The translations under genes were made by a program, and so were the position numbers. The notes beneath the pieces were generated by a model. The model worked only from the letters and a program-made list of their open reading frames with translations. It was not told the DNA's origin and ran no database searches. A stretch of 29,356 nucleotides of DNA from a virus. Shown piece by piece: positions 15,026 through 23,462 of this stretch. The DNA lies in the IMG/VR virus record IMGVR_UViG_3300025889_000669, positions 1 to 29,356 of that record; one strand, written 5' to 3'. Positions within the stretch are counted from its first letter, which is position 1, and each line of letters starts with the position of its first letter.

Positions 15026-16059
15026 TGAGTAAAATATTAAAAAGACCAATGTTTAGAAAAGGTGGGCCAGCAATGTCTGGTATTATGTCTGGTATCAAAC
15101 CTAGACAAAATTATGCATTAGGGGAGGACGTACAAGCTTACAGAGATGAGTTTACAGAAGCATACGGTAGTGTGCCTAGAGGTGGTGCGTTTGATCCTCT
15201 TACACAATTGTTGATTGGTTTTGGCCAACAAGCTATGACTGAACCATCTAGTGGTAACGTATTAAGAGATCTTGTTAAAGCTTCTAAAAAACCTTCTGAA
15301 ACTTTTTTCAAAGCAAAATCTAAAGAAGCAGCAGATAGAAGAAATGTACAATTAGCTGCAACTAAATTTGGTTTAACAGAAGCAGGTAAAGATAGACGTT
15401 TAGATAAACAAATCTCAGCATATGCTGAAAGAAACAAACCAGATGTAGCTGCTGAAAGAAACGCTGAGATAAAAGATTTAATGGCAAACAATCCTCAATT
15501 TCAAAACAATCCTGTATTAGCTGGTAACGTAGTTGACTTTAATAACACAGAACAAGCAAAATTAGTTGAGGCTTTAGAGGGTATGAAATTTCCTAAAGAA
15601 GCACCCAATGGTTTAATGACAAGCGAAAAACAAATTAGTAAAATGGTAAAAGCAGCTGAAAAAAGACCTGAAAGATATAAGGGTAAAGGTTTTTATGACG
15701 CTATATCAGGAAAATCTTTTCAATTTTTAGAGGATGGAAGTATTGAAGAAATTAAATTTAGTACCAGTGAAGAAGTAATAACTCCAGGTTCTGAAAGTAA
15801 TCAATCTACAACTGGAGAAGAAATAATAAATCAAAAAACAGGTGAAAAAGTAGACTTAGAAGAACGAGATACAACTTATAGTTATCCAAGAGGTTCTGCA
15901 GATTTTACACAACAAAGAAAAGATATTTTAGAAGCAAATCGTAAAGCAAGAGGAACAGTTCCAGAACAAAGAGAAGGTAAAACTACCCTTAACACTAGAA
16001 TGTCACCTGAACAAAATAAAAGATATTTAGAGATATTAAAAGAATACGGAATAGAGTAA
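15025..16059 (+). CDS. Internal virion protein, middle member
   Basis: 344 residues. The N-terminus KRPMFRKGGPAMSGIMSGIK (6-25), then PRQNYALGEDV (26-36), repeats motifs from the gene at 12813. The body is helical and highly charged (SKKPSETFFKAKSKEAADRR, DKQISAYAERNKPDVAAERN), fitting an ejected core component (T7 gp15-like position). The end has NTRMSPEQNKRYLEILKEYG. A very strong AAGGAGGT site overlaps its stop and serves the next gene. Confidence 0.6.
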   Translation: MSKILKRPMFRKGGPAMSGIMSGIKPRQNYALGEDVQAYRDEFTEAYGSVPRGGAFDPLTQLLIGFGQQAMTEPSSGNVLRDLVKASKKPSETFFKAKSKEAADRRNVQLAATKFGLTEAGKDRRLDKQISAYAERNKPDVAAERNAEIKDLMANNPQFQNNPVLAGNVVDFNNTEQAKLVEALEGMKFPKEAPNGLMTSEKQISKMVKAAEKRPERYKGKGFYDAISGKSFQFLEDGSIEEIKFSTSEEVITPGSESNQSTTGEEIINQKTGEKVDLEERDTTYSYPRGSADFTQQRKDILEANRKARGTVPEQREGKTTLNTRMSPEQNKRYLEILKEYGIE

Positions 16060-16068
16060 GGAGGTTAA

Positions 16069-19000
16069 ATGGCTGAAGACAATCTTCCCTCATATTTATC
16101 TGCCAGTGCAGAAGAAGATGAAAGCACAAGCTGGTACACAGCTGGAGCTGCTGGTATTGCGTCTGGTGTTTTAAAAATTCCTGAAGGAGTTGTATCTCTA
16201 GCAGCAGAACTTATTGATCTTGGAGCAGATACAAATACAGCAGCTAGTGTAGAAGAATTTTTTGACAAGTTAAATCCATTTGAAGAAGTTGCTGAAGAAA
16301 GAGCTATTGGTAAAATAACAGAGACTTTAGTATCTTTAGGTGTTCCCGCTACTGCTGGTTTTAGACTTGGAAGTAAAATGGGAGCTAGAGCATTAAAAGC
16401 AGCTAGAGAAAATAGATATGGTAAAATTGGTCAGAAGAAAGTTTACAAAAATCTTCAAGCCACAGATAGATTAAATAAAAGTGCAGGAAGAATAAAATTT
16501 GCAACTGGAGTTTTAGGAGGCGCAGTTGGAGAAACGTTTGTAGCAGATGTAGAAAAAATAGGAACGTTTGGAGATATCTTTGATTTACCTACAGCTTTAG
16601 ATCAAGAAGAAACTGGAGGAAGTGATGAAGCTCTTAGAAAACTAACAAACAGATTAAAGTTTTCAACAGAGGGTTTATTTATAACTCCTGTTATTGCTGG
16701 TGTAGGTAAGACAGCTAAAGCTTTAGCAACACGATCTAGCGCTGATTTAGCGTACGGAAGTAAATTTGATAGATTTATTAATAAATATTTTAAAGCTCCT
16801 TTTACTCCTAAAGGAAACTTAACAACAGAATTAAAAGCTTCTCAAGATGTTTTAGATTCTTTAAAGGTTGCAGATCAATTAAAAGCAAAAGAAATTGTAG
16901 AAAATTTTACTGTGATTGCTAATAAAATGTATCCTCAAGTTGATAATATTTTGGGCAAATCTGTAGGTAAAACAGAACAAACCCAATTTTTAAACAAACT
17001 TACTGATCTTATGTTTGAAGGAGATTTAGCTAAAGGTTTAGATCTAGGAGCTCTTAGATCTTTTAGTTCTAAACTTGGCGTTAAAAACTTGTCTAAAAAT
17101 TATCAAAAGGCTTTGTTAAATAATGTCAATGAAGGTAGACAAAAATTTACAGAATTATTTCAAATTTTAGATAGAGTTAATCCTGCACAAGCTAAACAAG
17201 CTAAGAATGATTTTAAAAAATTATTAAAAAAAAGAGTGGAAGGTTGGTTAGGATCAACTTACAAAATTTATGAAGACAAAGGGTTATTTGGTTTTAAAGC
17301 TTATAAACCTACAGATGAGGCTTATGATAGAGCTGTTAATATATTTAGAAGAATGTATAGAAACCAAGCAGAAAAAGGTTTGCCTCAAAATAAAAGAACT
17401 AAATTAGTAAATTCTGAAACAGGTAAACCTGTGCCTATGAGAAAAGATGGAACATTTCCTATGAAAAGAATGGAAAAAGGTATGTTAGTTCCTGAAGGTG
17501 ATGCTTATTTAATGAAAGCTAAATCTCAAGTGGATGGTATTTTAAAAAGCGTAGCTCAACAAAAAAAACCAGGGTCCTTACCAGATTTTAAATACGCTGC
17601 TAAAACAATGGAAGGTATGGACACAACTAATACAAAATCATTTGAAAATGCAATTAAAGGTGTAGATCGAAAAGTAGCAGGTAAAGGTAGCAAAGCTTTT
17701 AGAGAATTATTTGGAGAAATACAAGATGCTAGATACAAACTTTATAATGGTGTTACTAATTTATCTGCTATCGCTAGAACGGCAGCATACTTTGATGATG
17801 TTGTAGCAAAAAATAATCAAGTTCAAGCAGCTGGTGGTAGAGGATTTTTTTGGGGAAGTGAAGCAGCAGCAAAAGCTGGTGTTGAAAGCGGTAGAACAGG
17901 AATAGAAGTTGTTTCTCTTAGAGAACTTGTAGAAGATTTACCCGGTGGTAAATTATTAAATAACGATTTAGCTGAAAAATTTACAACAAAAGAGATAGCT
18001 GAAGCTATGGCTAGCGCAAATGGCATTGCATCAGGGTTACAAGGTTTTGTAAGAGGAGAAACTGTTGAAGGATCTGCAAAAGCTGTAAGTGCTTTGTATA
18101 GAAATTTATTATTATTTCCTAAAGGAATATCTCAAATGGCTAAAACTATTTTTTCTATACCTACACATTTACGTAATATGTTTAGTGCGGTAGGTTTTTC
18201 TGGAGCTAATGGTATTTTATTTGAAAATCCTAGAGTTGTAGCTCAAGCTTTTAAAGAAGGGGTAAATGTTTCAGGTCTATTAAAACTAGGACCTAAAAGT
18301 CCAGAGTTTCAAAAAGCTTACAGAGAATTAGTTGAATATGGTGTAGTAAATTCTCAAGTTCAAATAGGAGATTTAGCTGCAACGTTTAAAGATTTAAAAG
18401 GTGGATTAGCTGTTCATAATGTAGATTCTTTTTTAAGTCCTTTTATGAGAAAAATGAAAAACTTAAAAGAGTTTGCACAAGGTAAATATGTTGCTGAAGA
18501 CGATACATTTAAAATTACAAATTATATGGTGGAAAGATATAGATATAATAATGCTTACAAAAAAGCAGGAATAAAACCACCAAGAGATTTATTAAATGCT
18601 ATTCCCGAAGCTGAATTAGGAAGAAGATTTCAAGTAGCTAAAACTGGAACAAATGCTTTTAAAGGCACGTATGAAGAATTTTTAGATGAACAAGCACTTA
18701 GATTACAAGCGGCAGACATTGTTAAAAATACTGTACCTAATTATAGTTATGTTGGACCAGCAGTTAAAACAGCTAGACTATTACCAATTGGTAATTTTAT
18801 GTCGTTTCCATCTGAAATGATAAGGACTACAACTAACATTGCACAACTTGGTTTAAAAGAAATGAGACATTCTAGAGCAACCATAGGATCAAACGTAACC
18901 CCTTTGGTTTTTGATAAAGCTTTAGGTAGATTAGTTAAAAATGATAATCCTCTTTACGGTATTGGTGTAAAAAGATTAGCGGGTATGGCTACGTTTACAA

Positions 19001-20340
19001 CAGGTGTACCCATTGCTTTAACAGAAGGTGCTAAAGCATTGTACGATGTGACTGATGAAGAACTGGCTGCATTAAGAAGATTTGTACCTGAGTGGTCAAA
19101 AAATTCTACAATTTTACCTTCTAGAGATGAAGACGGTAATTTAAGATATACTGATTTTAGTCATAGTAATGCTTACGATGTAGTGGCTAGACCTTTTAGA
19201 ACATTGTTTAATGAAGTTATGGAAGGTGAAAAAAATGATAGGTTATTATTACAAAGTTTTGTAAGTGGAGCAGGTCAAGCCGGAGCTGAGATTATGAATC
19301 CATTTATATCTGAATCTATTTGGACTGAAGCTGTCGCTGACATAACAATTAGAGGCGGAAGAACTGAAGACGGTAGACAATTGTACACGGACCAAACTTC
19401 TGCGGGTGATCAAGCTGCAATAACTTTCTTACATTTAGGTGCAGCATTAGCACCTGCTTACAAACAATTTGTTAGATTGGGACAAGCTTCTTTTGGTGTT
19501 CCAGATAAACGAGGAGATGTTTTAGATATTGGACCAGAGTTAGGTGGTCTTATGGGTTTCAGAGCAATTAAAGTAGATCCTGAGAGATCTATGGGTTTTA
19601 AAATTGGTGATTATCAAAGAGGTATTAGAAACTCTAGAAGAGAATTTACAGGTGGATTTTTTGGATTATTAAAAGGAGGAAGTATTGATCCTGATGATAT
19701 TGTAGATCAATATATTAAATCTAATAGAGCTAGGTTTAATGTACAAAAAAATATGTATAGAGACATTGAAGCAGCTGAAATATTAGGAGCTTCTACTGGT
19801 AATTTAGGTCAAATATTTAAAGATAGACAAGTTGGATTAAAGAAATTTAATAGTTTAAGACAAGGTATATTTGATCCTTATTTTCCTTCAAGAGATATTC
19901 TTTTTAAATTTAATGAGATAGCTAGAAACTTAGGCGAGCCTGATGCTTTTGTTACAGCAAGTCCGGATGTATTAGATATAAGAAGACAATTACAGTCGGC
20001 AGGATTAGACGGTAGATTTGATTTTGCAGTAGGTGGTCACGTTATTGGTTTACAATTAGAAAAAGCATTGCAAGACACTTATCCTGTGCTTCAACAAATA
20101 GACAGAGATTTACAAAAACTTACTCTTGATGATGAATTTGACATTGATGTTACTGATTATATTGTACGAGAAGAAATAGCTACACCACCATTACCACCAC
20201 AACCACAACCCAATCAACAAGTGGTCATGCCGCCTAACCCTTTACAGCCCATAAATGATGGATTGACACCAACGGAGAGAGCTTTATTATCTCCTGAAGA
20301 ACAAACTATGAGATTAAAACAAAGAGGATTTATAACGTAA
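16069..20340 (+). CDS. Large internal virion / DNA-ejection protein (T7 gp16-like size)
   Basis: 1423 residues, the largest gene, with an excellent AAGGAGGT ribosome site at 16058-16065. N-terminal helices (SWYTAGAAGIASGVLKIPEG, about 21-40) are amphipathic and may insert into the host membrane. The middle is Lys-rich helical sequence. YTDFSHSNAYDVVARPF and AAITFLHLGAALAPAYKQF are recognisable in marine podovirus homologues. The Pro/Gln-rich C-terminus (ATPPLPPQPQPNQQ) ends LTPTERALLSPEEQTM and RLKQRGFIT. No transglycosylase domain like that of T7 gp16 is evident. It likely forms the trans-envelope DNA conduit. TAATG overlap with the next gene. Confidence 0.7.
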   Translation: MAEDNLPSYLSASAEEDESTSWYTAGAAGIASGVLKIPEGVVSLAAELIDLGADTNTAASVEEFFDKLNPFEEVAEERAIGKITETLVSLGVPATAGFRLGSKMGARALKAARENRYGKIGQKKVYKNLQATDRLNKSAGRIKFATGVLGGAVGETFVADVEKIGTFGDIFDLPTALDQEETGGSDEALRKLTNRLKFSTEGLFITPVIAGVGKTAKALATRSSADLAYGSKFDRFINKYFKAPFTPKGNLTTELKASQDVLDSLKVADQLKAKEIVENFTVIANKMYPQVDNILGKSVGKTEQTQFLNKLTDLMFEGDLAKGLDLGALRSFSSKLGVKNLSKNYQKALLNNVNEGRQKFTELFQILDRVNPAQAKQAKNDFKKLLKKRVEGWLGSTYKIYEDKGLFGFKAYKPTDEAYDRAVNIFRRMYRNQAEKGLPQNKRTKLVNSETGKPVPMRKDGTFPMKRMEKGMLVPEGDAYLMKAKSQVDGILKSVAQQKKPGSLPDFKYAAKTMEGMDTTNTKSFENAIKGVDRKVAGKGSKAFRELFGEIQDARYKLYNGVTNLSAIARTAAYFDDVVAKNNQVQAAGGRGFFWGSEAAAKAGVESGRTGIEVVSLRELVEDLPGGKLLNNDLAEKFTTKEIAEAMASANGIASGLQGFVRGETVEGSAKAVSALYRNLLLFPKGISQMAKTIFSIPTHLRNMFSAVGFSGANGILFENPRVVAQAFKEGVNVSGLLKLGPKSPEFQKAYRELVEYGVVNSQVQIGDLAATFKDLKGGLAVHNVDSFLSPFMRKMKNLKEFAQGKYVAEDDTFKITNYMVERYRYNNAYKKAGIKPPRDLLNAIPEAELGRRFQVAKTGTNAFKGTYEEFLDEQALRLQAADIVKNTVPNYSYVGPAVKTARLLPIGNFMSFPSEMIRTTTNIAQLGLKEMRHSRATIGSNVTPLVFDKALGRLVKNDNPLYGIGVKRLAGMATFTTGVPIALTEGAKALYDVTDEELAALRRFVPEWSKNSTILPSRDEDGNLRYTDFSHSNAYDVVARPFRTLFNEVMEGEKNDRLLLQSFVSGAGQAGAEIMNPFISESIWTEAVADITIRGGRTEDGRQLYTDQTSAGDQAAITFLHLGAALAPAYKQFVRLGQASFGVPDKRGDVLDIGPELGGLMGFRAIKVDPERSMGFKIGDYQRGIRNSRREFTGGFFGLLKGGSIDPDDIVDQYIKSNRARFNVQKNMYRDIEAAEILGASTGNLGQIFKDRQVGLKKFNSLRQGIFDPYFPSRDILFKFNEIARNLGEPDAFVTASPDVLDIRRQLQSAGLDGRFDFAVGGHVIGLQLEKALQDTYPVLQQIDRDLQKLTLDDEFDIDVTDYIVREEIATPPLPPQPQPNQQVVMPPNPLQPINDGLTPTERALLSPEEQTMRLKQRGFIT

Positions 20341-20795
20341 TGGAAGGTTTTTTAAGAGCATATTATACAAACTTAAACCCTAATGCTACAGAAGCAGAGA
20401 TAATGGCTTTCTTAGAATCTCAAGGCTTTGGTGGTATGGGTAATCAACCTATTGAAGGTGGTATAACTACGTTACAACAAAACCCTATGTTGTTGCCTCA
20501 AATGGGAGGTGAAGATCCAAATACTCCTTTTAGAGGAACTGGAACTGGAAGCATACTTGATTTTATAAAAAGCGGTGGTCTTTTTGGAGCTGCTACAAGA
20601 GGTATTGGAGACTTATTTCAAAATTTTGCTGATAAAAGAGCAGGTAGGTTAGATATAACACCAGACTCTGCAATTATGCCAGGTAGACCACAAGGAGCAG
20701 CAGAAGGATCAGATGCTGGTTTTGAAAATACGCAGTCAAACGAAAGTTTTAATGCAGACGCTAATTTAGGAACATCAGATTTTGGGTATATTTAA
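20340..20795 (+). CDS. Small virion-associated protein sharing an NPNA motif with the 12813 gene
   Basis: 151 residues. FLRAYYTNLNPNATEAEIMA (4-23) closely matches residues 157-176 of the internal virion protein at 12813 (YLRQYYKNMNPNAEETEVED). The rest is Gly/Asn/Pro-rich and acidic (RGTGTGSILDFIKSGGLFGA, GDLFQNFADKRAG), with a flexible C-terminus ending SDFGYI. It is coupled at both ends by TAATG overlaps. It is probably a minor virion or ejection component; no known family is assigned. Confidence 0.55.
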   Translation: MEGFLRAYYTNLNPNATEAEIMAFLESQGFGGMGNQPIEGGITTLQQNPMLLPQMGGEDPNTPFRGTGTGSILDFIKSGGLFGAATRGIGDLFQNFADKRAGRLDITPDSAIMPGRPQGAAEGSDAGFENTQSNESFNADANLGTSDFGYI

Positions 20796-20989
20796 TGGCT
20801 AAAGACAACGCACTACAACGAATAGACTCACACGAAAAACTTTGCAGAATAATGCAGAAACAAACTCACGACAAAATTCAAAAATTAGAAAATCAAATTA
20901 CTAGAGTAGAAAGAATATTATTAGTATCTATGGGAGCAGTCATCACAGGTATGGGTGGTGTTATTTTAGTTCTCTTACAAAAACTTTAG
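20795..20989 (+). CDS. Small coiled-coil protein with C-terminal membrane helix (holin-like/XhlA-like)
   Basis: 64 residues. Residues 10-40 form a charged helix (RIDSHEKLCRIMQKQTHDK, then IQKLENQITRVER), and residues 41-61 (ILLVSMGAVITGMGGVILVL) are one hydrophobic segment followed by QKL. This layout matches XhlA-type lysis-associated proteins and small holins. A lysis role is inferred from the layout and its place after virion genes; no endolysin is found in the window. Its stop overlaps the stop of the minus-strand helicase by 4 nt. Confidence 0.55.
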   Translation: MAKDNALQRIDSHEKLCRIMQKQTHDKIQKLENQITRVERILLVSMGAVITGMGGVILVLLQKL

Positions 20990-22416
20990 ATCCAAGCTTT
21001 CAACTCTTCACCCATAACTTCAGACGCAATATTAATTTTTTTACGTAACGATTTTACAATCTTTTCATCCACAGTTTTTTCAGCAAGTATATCAATATAG
21101 GTCATAGGTTTTTCTTGACCGATACGATCTATTCTAGCTTCTGATTGTTGTCTCTTTTCAAGATCATAACCATTAGAATAATAAATCATTGTTGATGCAC
21201 CTGTAAGTGTAATACCATAACCACCTGTTTGAGGTGTACCAATTAAGAATCTAACTTTACTATCTGGGTTTTGAATATCCTTAATTGCTTTTTGTCTAGA
21301 CTCTGTATCTGTATCACCAAAATAGGTAGCTGTGCTGCCAGGATATTTTTTCTCAATTGTTTTAACCAACGTTTTAATATCATGACGATAGTGGGCCCAG
21401 ATAACAGCTTTACCTTCTATCTCTTCCAACACCGACATTAATTCATCTAACCTATTGTTTTTTATTTCTTGTACTTTACCATCGTCAGAAACAAAGTGAC
21501 CACAAGTAATTTGGTGGAGTCTCATCATTTGAGTTATAACATTTGCTGTAGTAACCATTTTACCATTTAATTCTGCTAGCGCTAACTCTTTCATTTGTCT
21601 ATAAACTTTCTCTTGTTCTTTCGTTAGCTGCACCATACGTTTCATAAACGTTTTCTTTGGTAGATCTAAACAATCATCTTTTAATACTCTGTATGAAAAT
21701 TTCTCTAGCTTCTCTGATAGCTCACCTAAATTTTTATAACCTGTCACAATATTTACCGATCTTCCTGATACATTAATACTTCTCATGTAAGCATATCTTG
21801 TTCTAAAAGTATAGTATGAGTCATGGCCTAATAACCAAGGATCAAGGAAATGACATTGTGTATATAAATCTAAGGGTGATTTAGTTACAGGCGACCCTGT
21901 TAATATTCTACGGTAATCAGCTAGATAAGACCATTTTAAAATATTTTTAGTTCTTTGTGCACCTGGGTTTTTAATAGTTGTAGATTCATCAATAGCCATT
22001 ATAGTTTTATGACTAGATAAAAATTTAGAAGCAAACTCAACTCCTTTTGTTGTGGAGAAAGCTTCTACATTCATAATCAAAATATGAAGATCTGTACCTG
22101 TTTCAAATAAAGTATTTAATTTTTTCTCTTGAGTCTTATTAATATTAGCTTGCCATAACACTACTTTTTTAACTATGTGATCAGGTAAATGTGTAGGTAT
22201 TTCAGACTCTTGCCAGTTTTTGTACACACCTTTTGGAGCTATAATTAAAGCACCATTTATCTCGCCTTTATCATAAAGCATAGAGATATTGTCGATAAGT
22301 ACCTTAGATTTACCAGTACCCATCTCCATAAAATACGCAAACACCTTCTTATCCCATGACTTTTTCAAAGCAGTCAATTGATGCTCGTATGGCTTGGTTT
22401 TAAACTTATAAAACAT
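20986..22416 (-). CDS. SNF2-family superfamily 2 helicase/translocase
   Basis: 476 residues. Motif I MEMGTGKSKV (Gly33-Ser37), motif II AIDESTTIKNPG (DEST, 143-146), motif III ILTGSP (171-176), motif V GGYGITLTGAS and motif VI QSEARIDRIGQ (about 424-434) are all present in order. The N-terminal YEHQLTALKKSW is the Q-like motif. The DEST in place of DEAH and RIDRIGQ with the following YIDILAEKTVDEKI are typical of phage SNF2 proteins. It is probably an ATP-driven DNA translocase for replication, recombination or removal of host proteins. It is the only minus-strand gene in this half, has its own promoter at 22440-22468, and meets the plus operon tail to tail. Confidence 0.85.
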   Translation of the reverse strand: MFYKFKTKPYEHQLTALKKSWDKKVFAYFMEMGTGKSKVLIDNISMLYDKGEINGALIIAPKGVYKNWQESEIPTHLPDHIVKKVVLWQANINKTQEKKLNTLFETGTDLHILIMNVEAFSTTKGVEFASKFLSSHKTIMAIDESTTIKNPGAQRTKNILKWSYLADYRRILTGSPVTKSPLDLYTQCHFLDPWLLGHDSYYTFRTRYAYMRSINVSGRSVNIVTGYKNLGELSEKLEKFSYRVLKDDCLDLPKKTFMKRMVQLTKEQEKVYRQMKELALAELNGKMVTTANVITQMMRLHQITCGHFVSDDGKVQEIKNNRLDELMSVLEEIEGKAVIWAHYRHDIKTLVKTIEKKYPGSTATYFGDTDTESRQKAIKDIQNPDSKVRFLIGTPQTGGYGITLTGASTMIYYSNGYDLEKRQQSEARIDRIGQEKPMTYIDILAEKTVDEKIVKSLRKKINIASEVMGEELKAWI

Positions 22417-22418
22417 AT

Positions 22419-22468
22419 TTGCTTTTGCTTTCTAAAACAGTTATAACATAGCGACAGGAGAAAGTCAA
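22419..22468. promoter_or_regulatory. Back-to-back divergent promoters sharing a palindromic -10 box
   Basis: Minus strand: TTGACT at 22468-22463, 17 bp, TATAAC at 22445-22440, driving the helicase. Plus strand: TTGCTT at 22419-22424, 17 bp, TATAAC at 22442-22447, driving the gene at 22469. Both -10 boxes lie in the palindrome GTTATAAC (22440-22447). The arrangement has the same spacing in every element as 6148-6197. An AGGAG ribosome site follows at 22456-22460. Start sites are not measured. Confidence 0.55.
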
Positions 22469-22846
22469 ATGTTTAGTTCTATAAATAAAGTTGGTGGTAA
22501 TAATACTAACAAAAGTAAAGTATATCTTATTCAGGAAATACCTGGGACAAGCCAAGGTATGCCTAAATATAATATTATGGGTGCACAAAAATATGGTGAG
22601 TTAGTAACACTATTACCAGAACACTCACAAATTATATTGTCACCAGGACCTTTAATAATAAAACTTAGAACGCTTCTAAAGAACATTACACCTGATGATC
22701 ATCTTCTACTTACAGGCGATCCAGCTATCATAGGAGTTGCATGTTCTATTGTTTCTGACATTACTGGCGGAAAATATAAATTTTTAAAATGGGATAGACA
22801 GGAAAAAATGTACTATTCTATAGAAATTAATCTTTATCAAAAATAA
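22469..22846 (+). CDS. Conserved marine-phage protein of unknown function
   Basis: 125 residues. KVYLIQEIPGTSQGMPKYNI (17-36), then LSPGPLIIKLRTLL and DHLLLTGDPAIIGVACSIVS (77-96), with WDRQEKMYYSI near the end, mark a family I have seen beside replication genes of uncultured marine phages. The alternating strands and LLLTGDPAIIG suggest a Rossmann-like or other alpha/beta fold, but no catalytic motif can be named. It has its own promoter and AGGAG site, is transcribed divergently from the helicase, and precedes the stronger promoter at 22850. Confidence 0.6.
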   Translation: MFSSINKVGGNNTNKSKVYLIQEIPGTSQGMPKYNIMGAQKYGELVTLLPEHSQIILSPGPLIIKLRTLLKNITPDDHLLLTGDPAIIGVACSIVSDITGGKYKFLKWDRQEKMYYSIEINLYQK

Positions 22847-22849
22847 GGC

Positions 22850-22877
22850 TTGACATATTATAATTATCCTATATATG
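22850..22877 (+). promoter_or_regulatory. Sigma70-type promoter of the replication operon
   Basis: A perfect TTGACA at 22850-22855 is followed after 16 bp by TATATG (22872-22877); TATATA at 22870-22875 is the alternative -10. It lies between the gene ending at 22846 and the ATG at 22910, with a GGAG ribosome site at 22900-22903. It is the best -35 match in the window and probably starts the early replication transcript. Confidence 0.6.
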
Positions 22878-22895
22878 TTCTTGTATGAAAGAACA
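22876..22895. promoter_or_regulatory. 7-bp inverted repeat at the transcription start (operator or 5' hairpin)
   Basis: TGTTCTT (22876-22882), GTATGA, AAGAACA (22889-22895): perfect 7-bp arms 6 nt apart, overlapping the predicted -10 edge and start site. This placement suits a repressor operator or a 5'-terminal mRNA stabilising hairpin. Both readings are inference; the repeat itself is seen directly. Confidence 0.55.
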
Positions 22896-22909
22896 AATAG
22901 GAGTCAAAC

Positions 22910-23458
22910 ATGTCAATTAACTTTGAACAAGATCAATCGCATGCGATTGAAAAAGCTAGTGATGCTAAAGATTTAGCAACACAAGTTACTAAACTACAAG
23001 AACTAGAGGATTTGATTAAAGCTAAAGAACAGCAAGTCAAAGATTTAAAAGCAACAGCAGAAAATATATCAGGTGAAGTCATCCCAACTATGATGACGGA
23101 AATGAATATTAAAACACTTAAACTAGCAGATGGATCTGCAGTAGAAGTGAAACCGATTTATGGTGCTTCGATTCCAAAAGATAAACAGGAAGAAGCATTC
23201 AACTGGCTTCGAGAGAACGGCCTTGGCGATCTTATTAAAAATGAGATCACCGTTGCCTTTGGTCGTAACGAAGACAACAAGGCGAGCGATTACGCAGACC
23301 TTGCATCAGAGCGTGGGTACCAACCGGTTCAAAAACTTAAAGTGGAACCCATGACTCTTAAAGCACTAGTGAGGGAAAGAATTGAAAACGGCAAGGATAT
23401 TCCGGCTCACTTATTTAACGTGTTCGCAGGCAACAGAACAAAAATAACAAGGAAATAG
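22910..23458 (+). CDS. Early replication-module protein, coiled coil plus C-terminal domain, function unknown
   Basis: 182 residues. Residues 15-55 are a charged helix likely to form a coiled coil (KLQELEDLIKAKEQQVKDLK). A beta-containing domain follows (MNIKTLKLADGSAVEVKPIY) and then a helical end (MTLKALVRERIENGKDIPAH). Homologues occur in phage replication modules and often carry DUF labels; I cannot assign one with certainty. It is the first gene after the strong promoter and operator. Base composition changes within the gene: from about 23160 onward G+C and codon choice (CGT, GGC, GCG, CCG) rise sharply. Confidence 0.6.
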   Translation: MSINFEQDQSHAIEKASDAKDLATQVTKLQELEDLIKAKEQQVKDLKATAENISGEVIPTMMTEMNIKTLKLADGSAVEVKPIYGASIPKDKQEEAFNWLRENGLGDLIKNEITVAFGRNEDNKASDYADLASERGYQPVQKLKVEPMTLKALVRERIENGKDIPAHLFNVFAGNRTKITRK

Positions 23459-23462
23459 AAAC

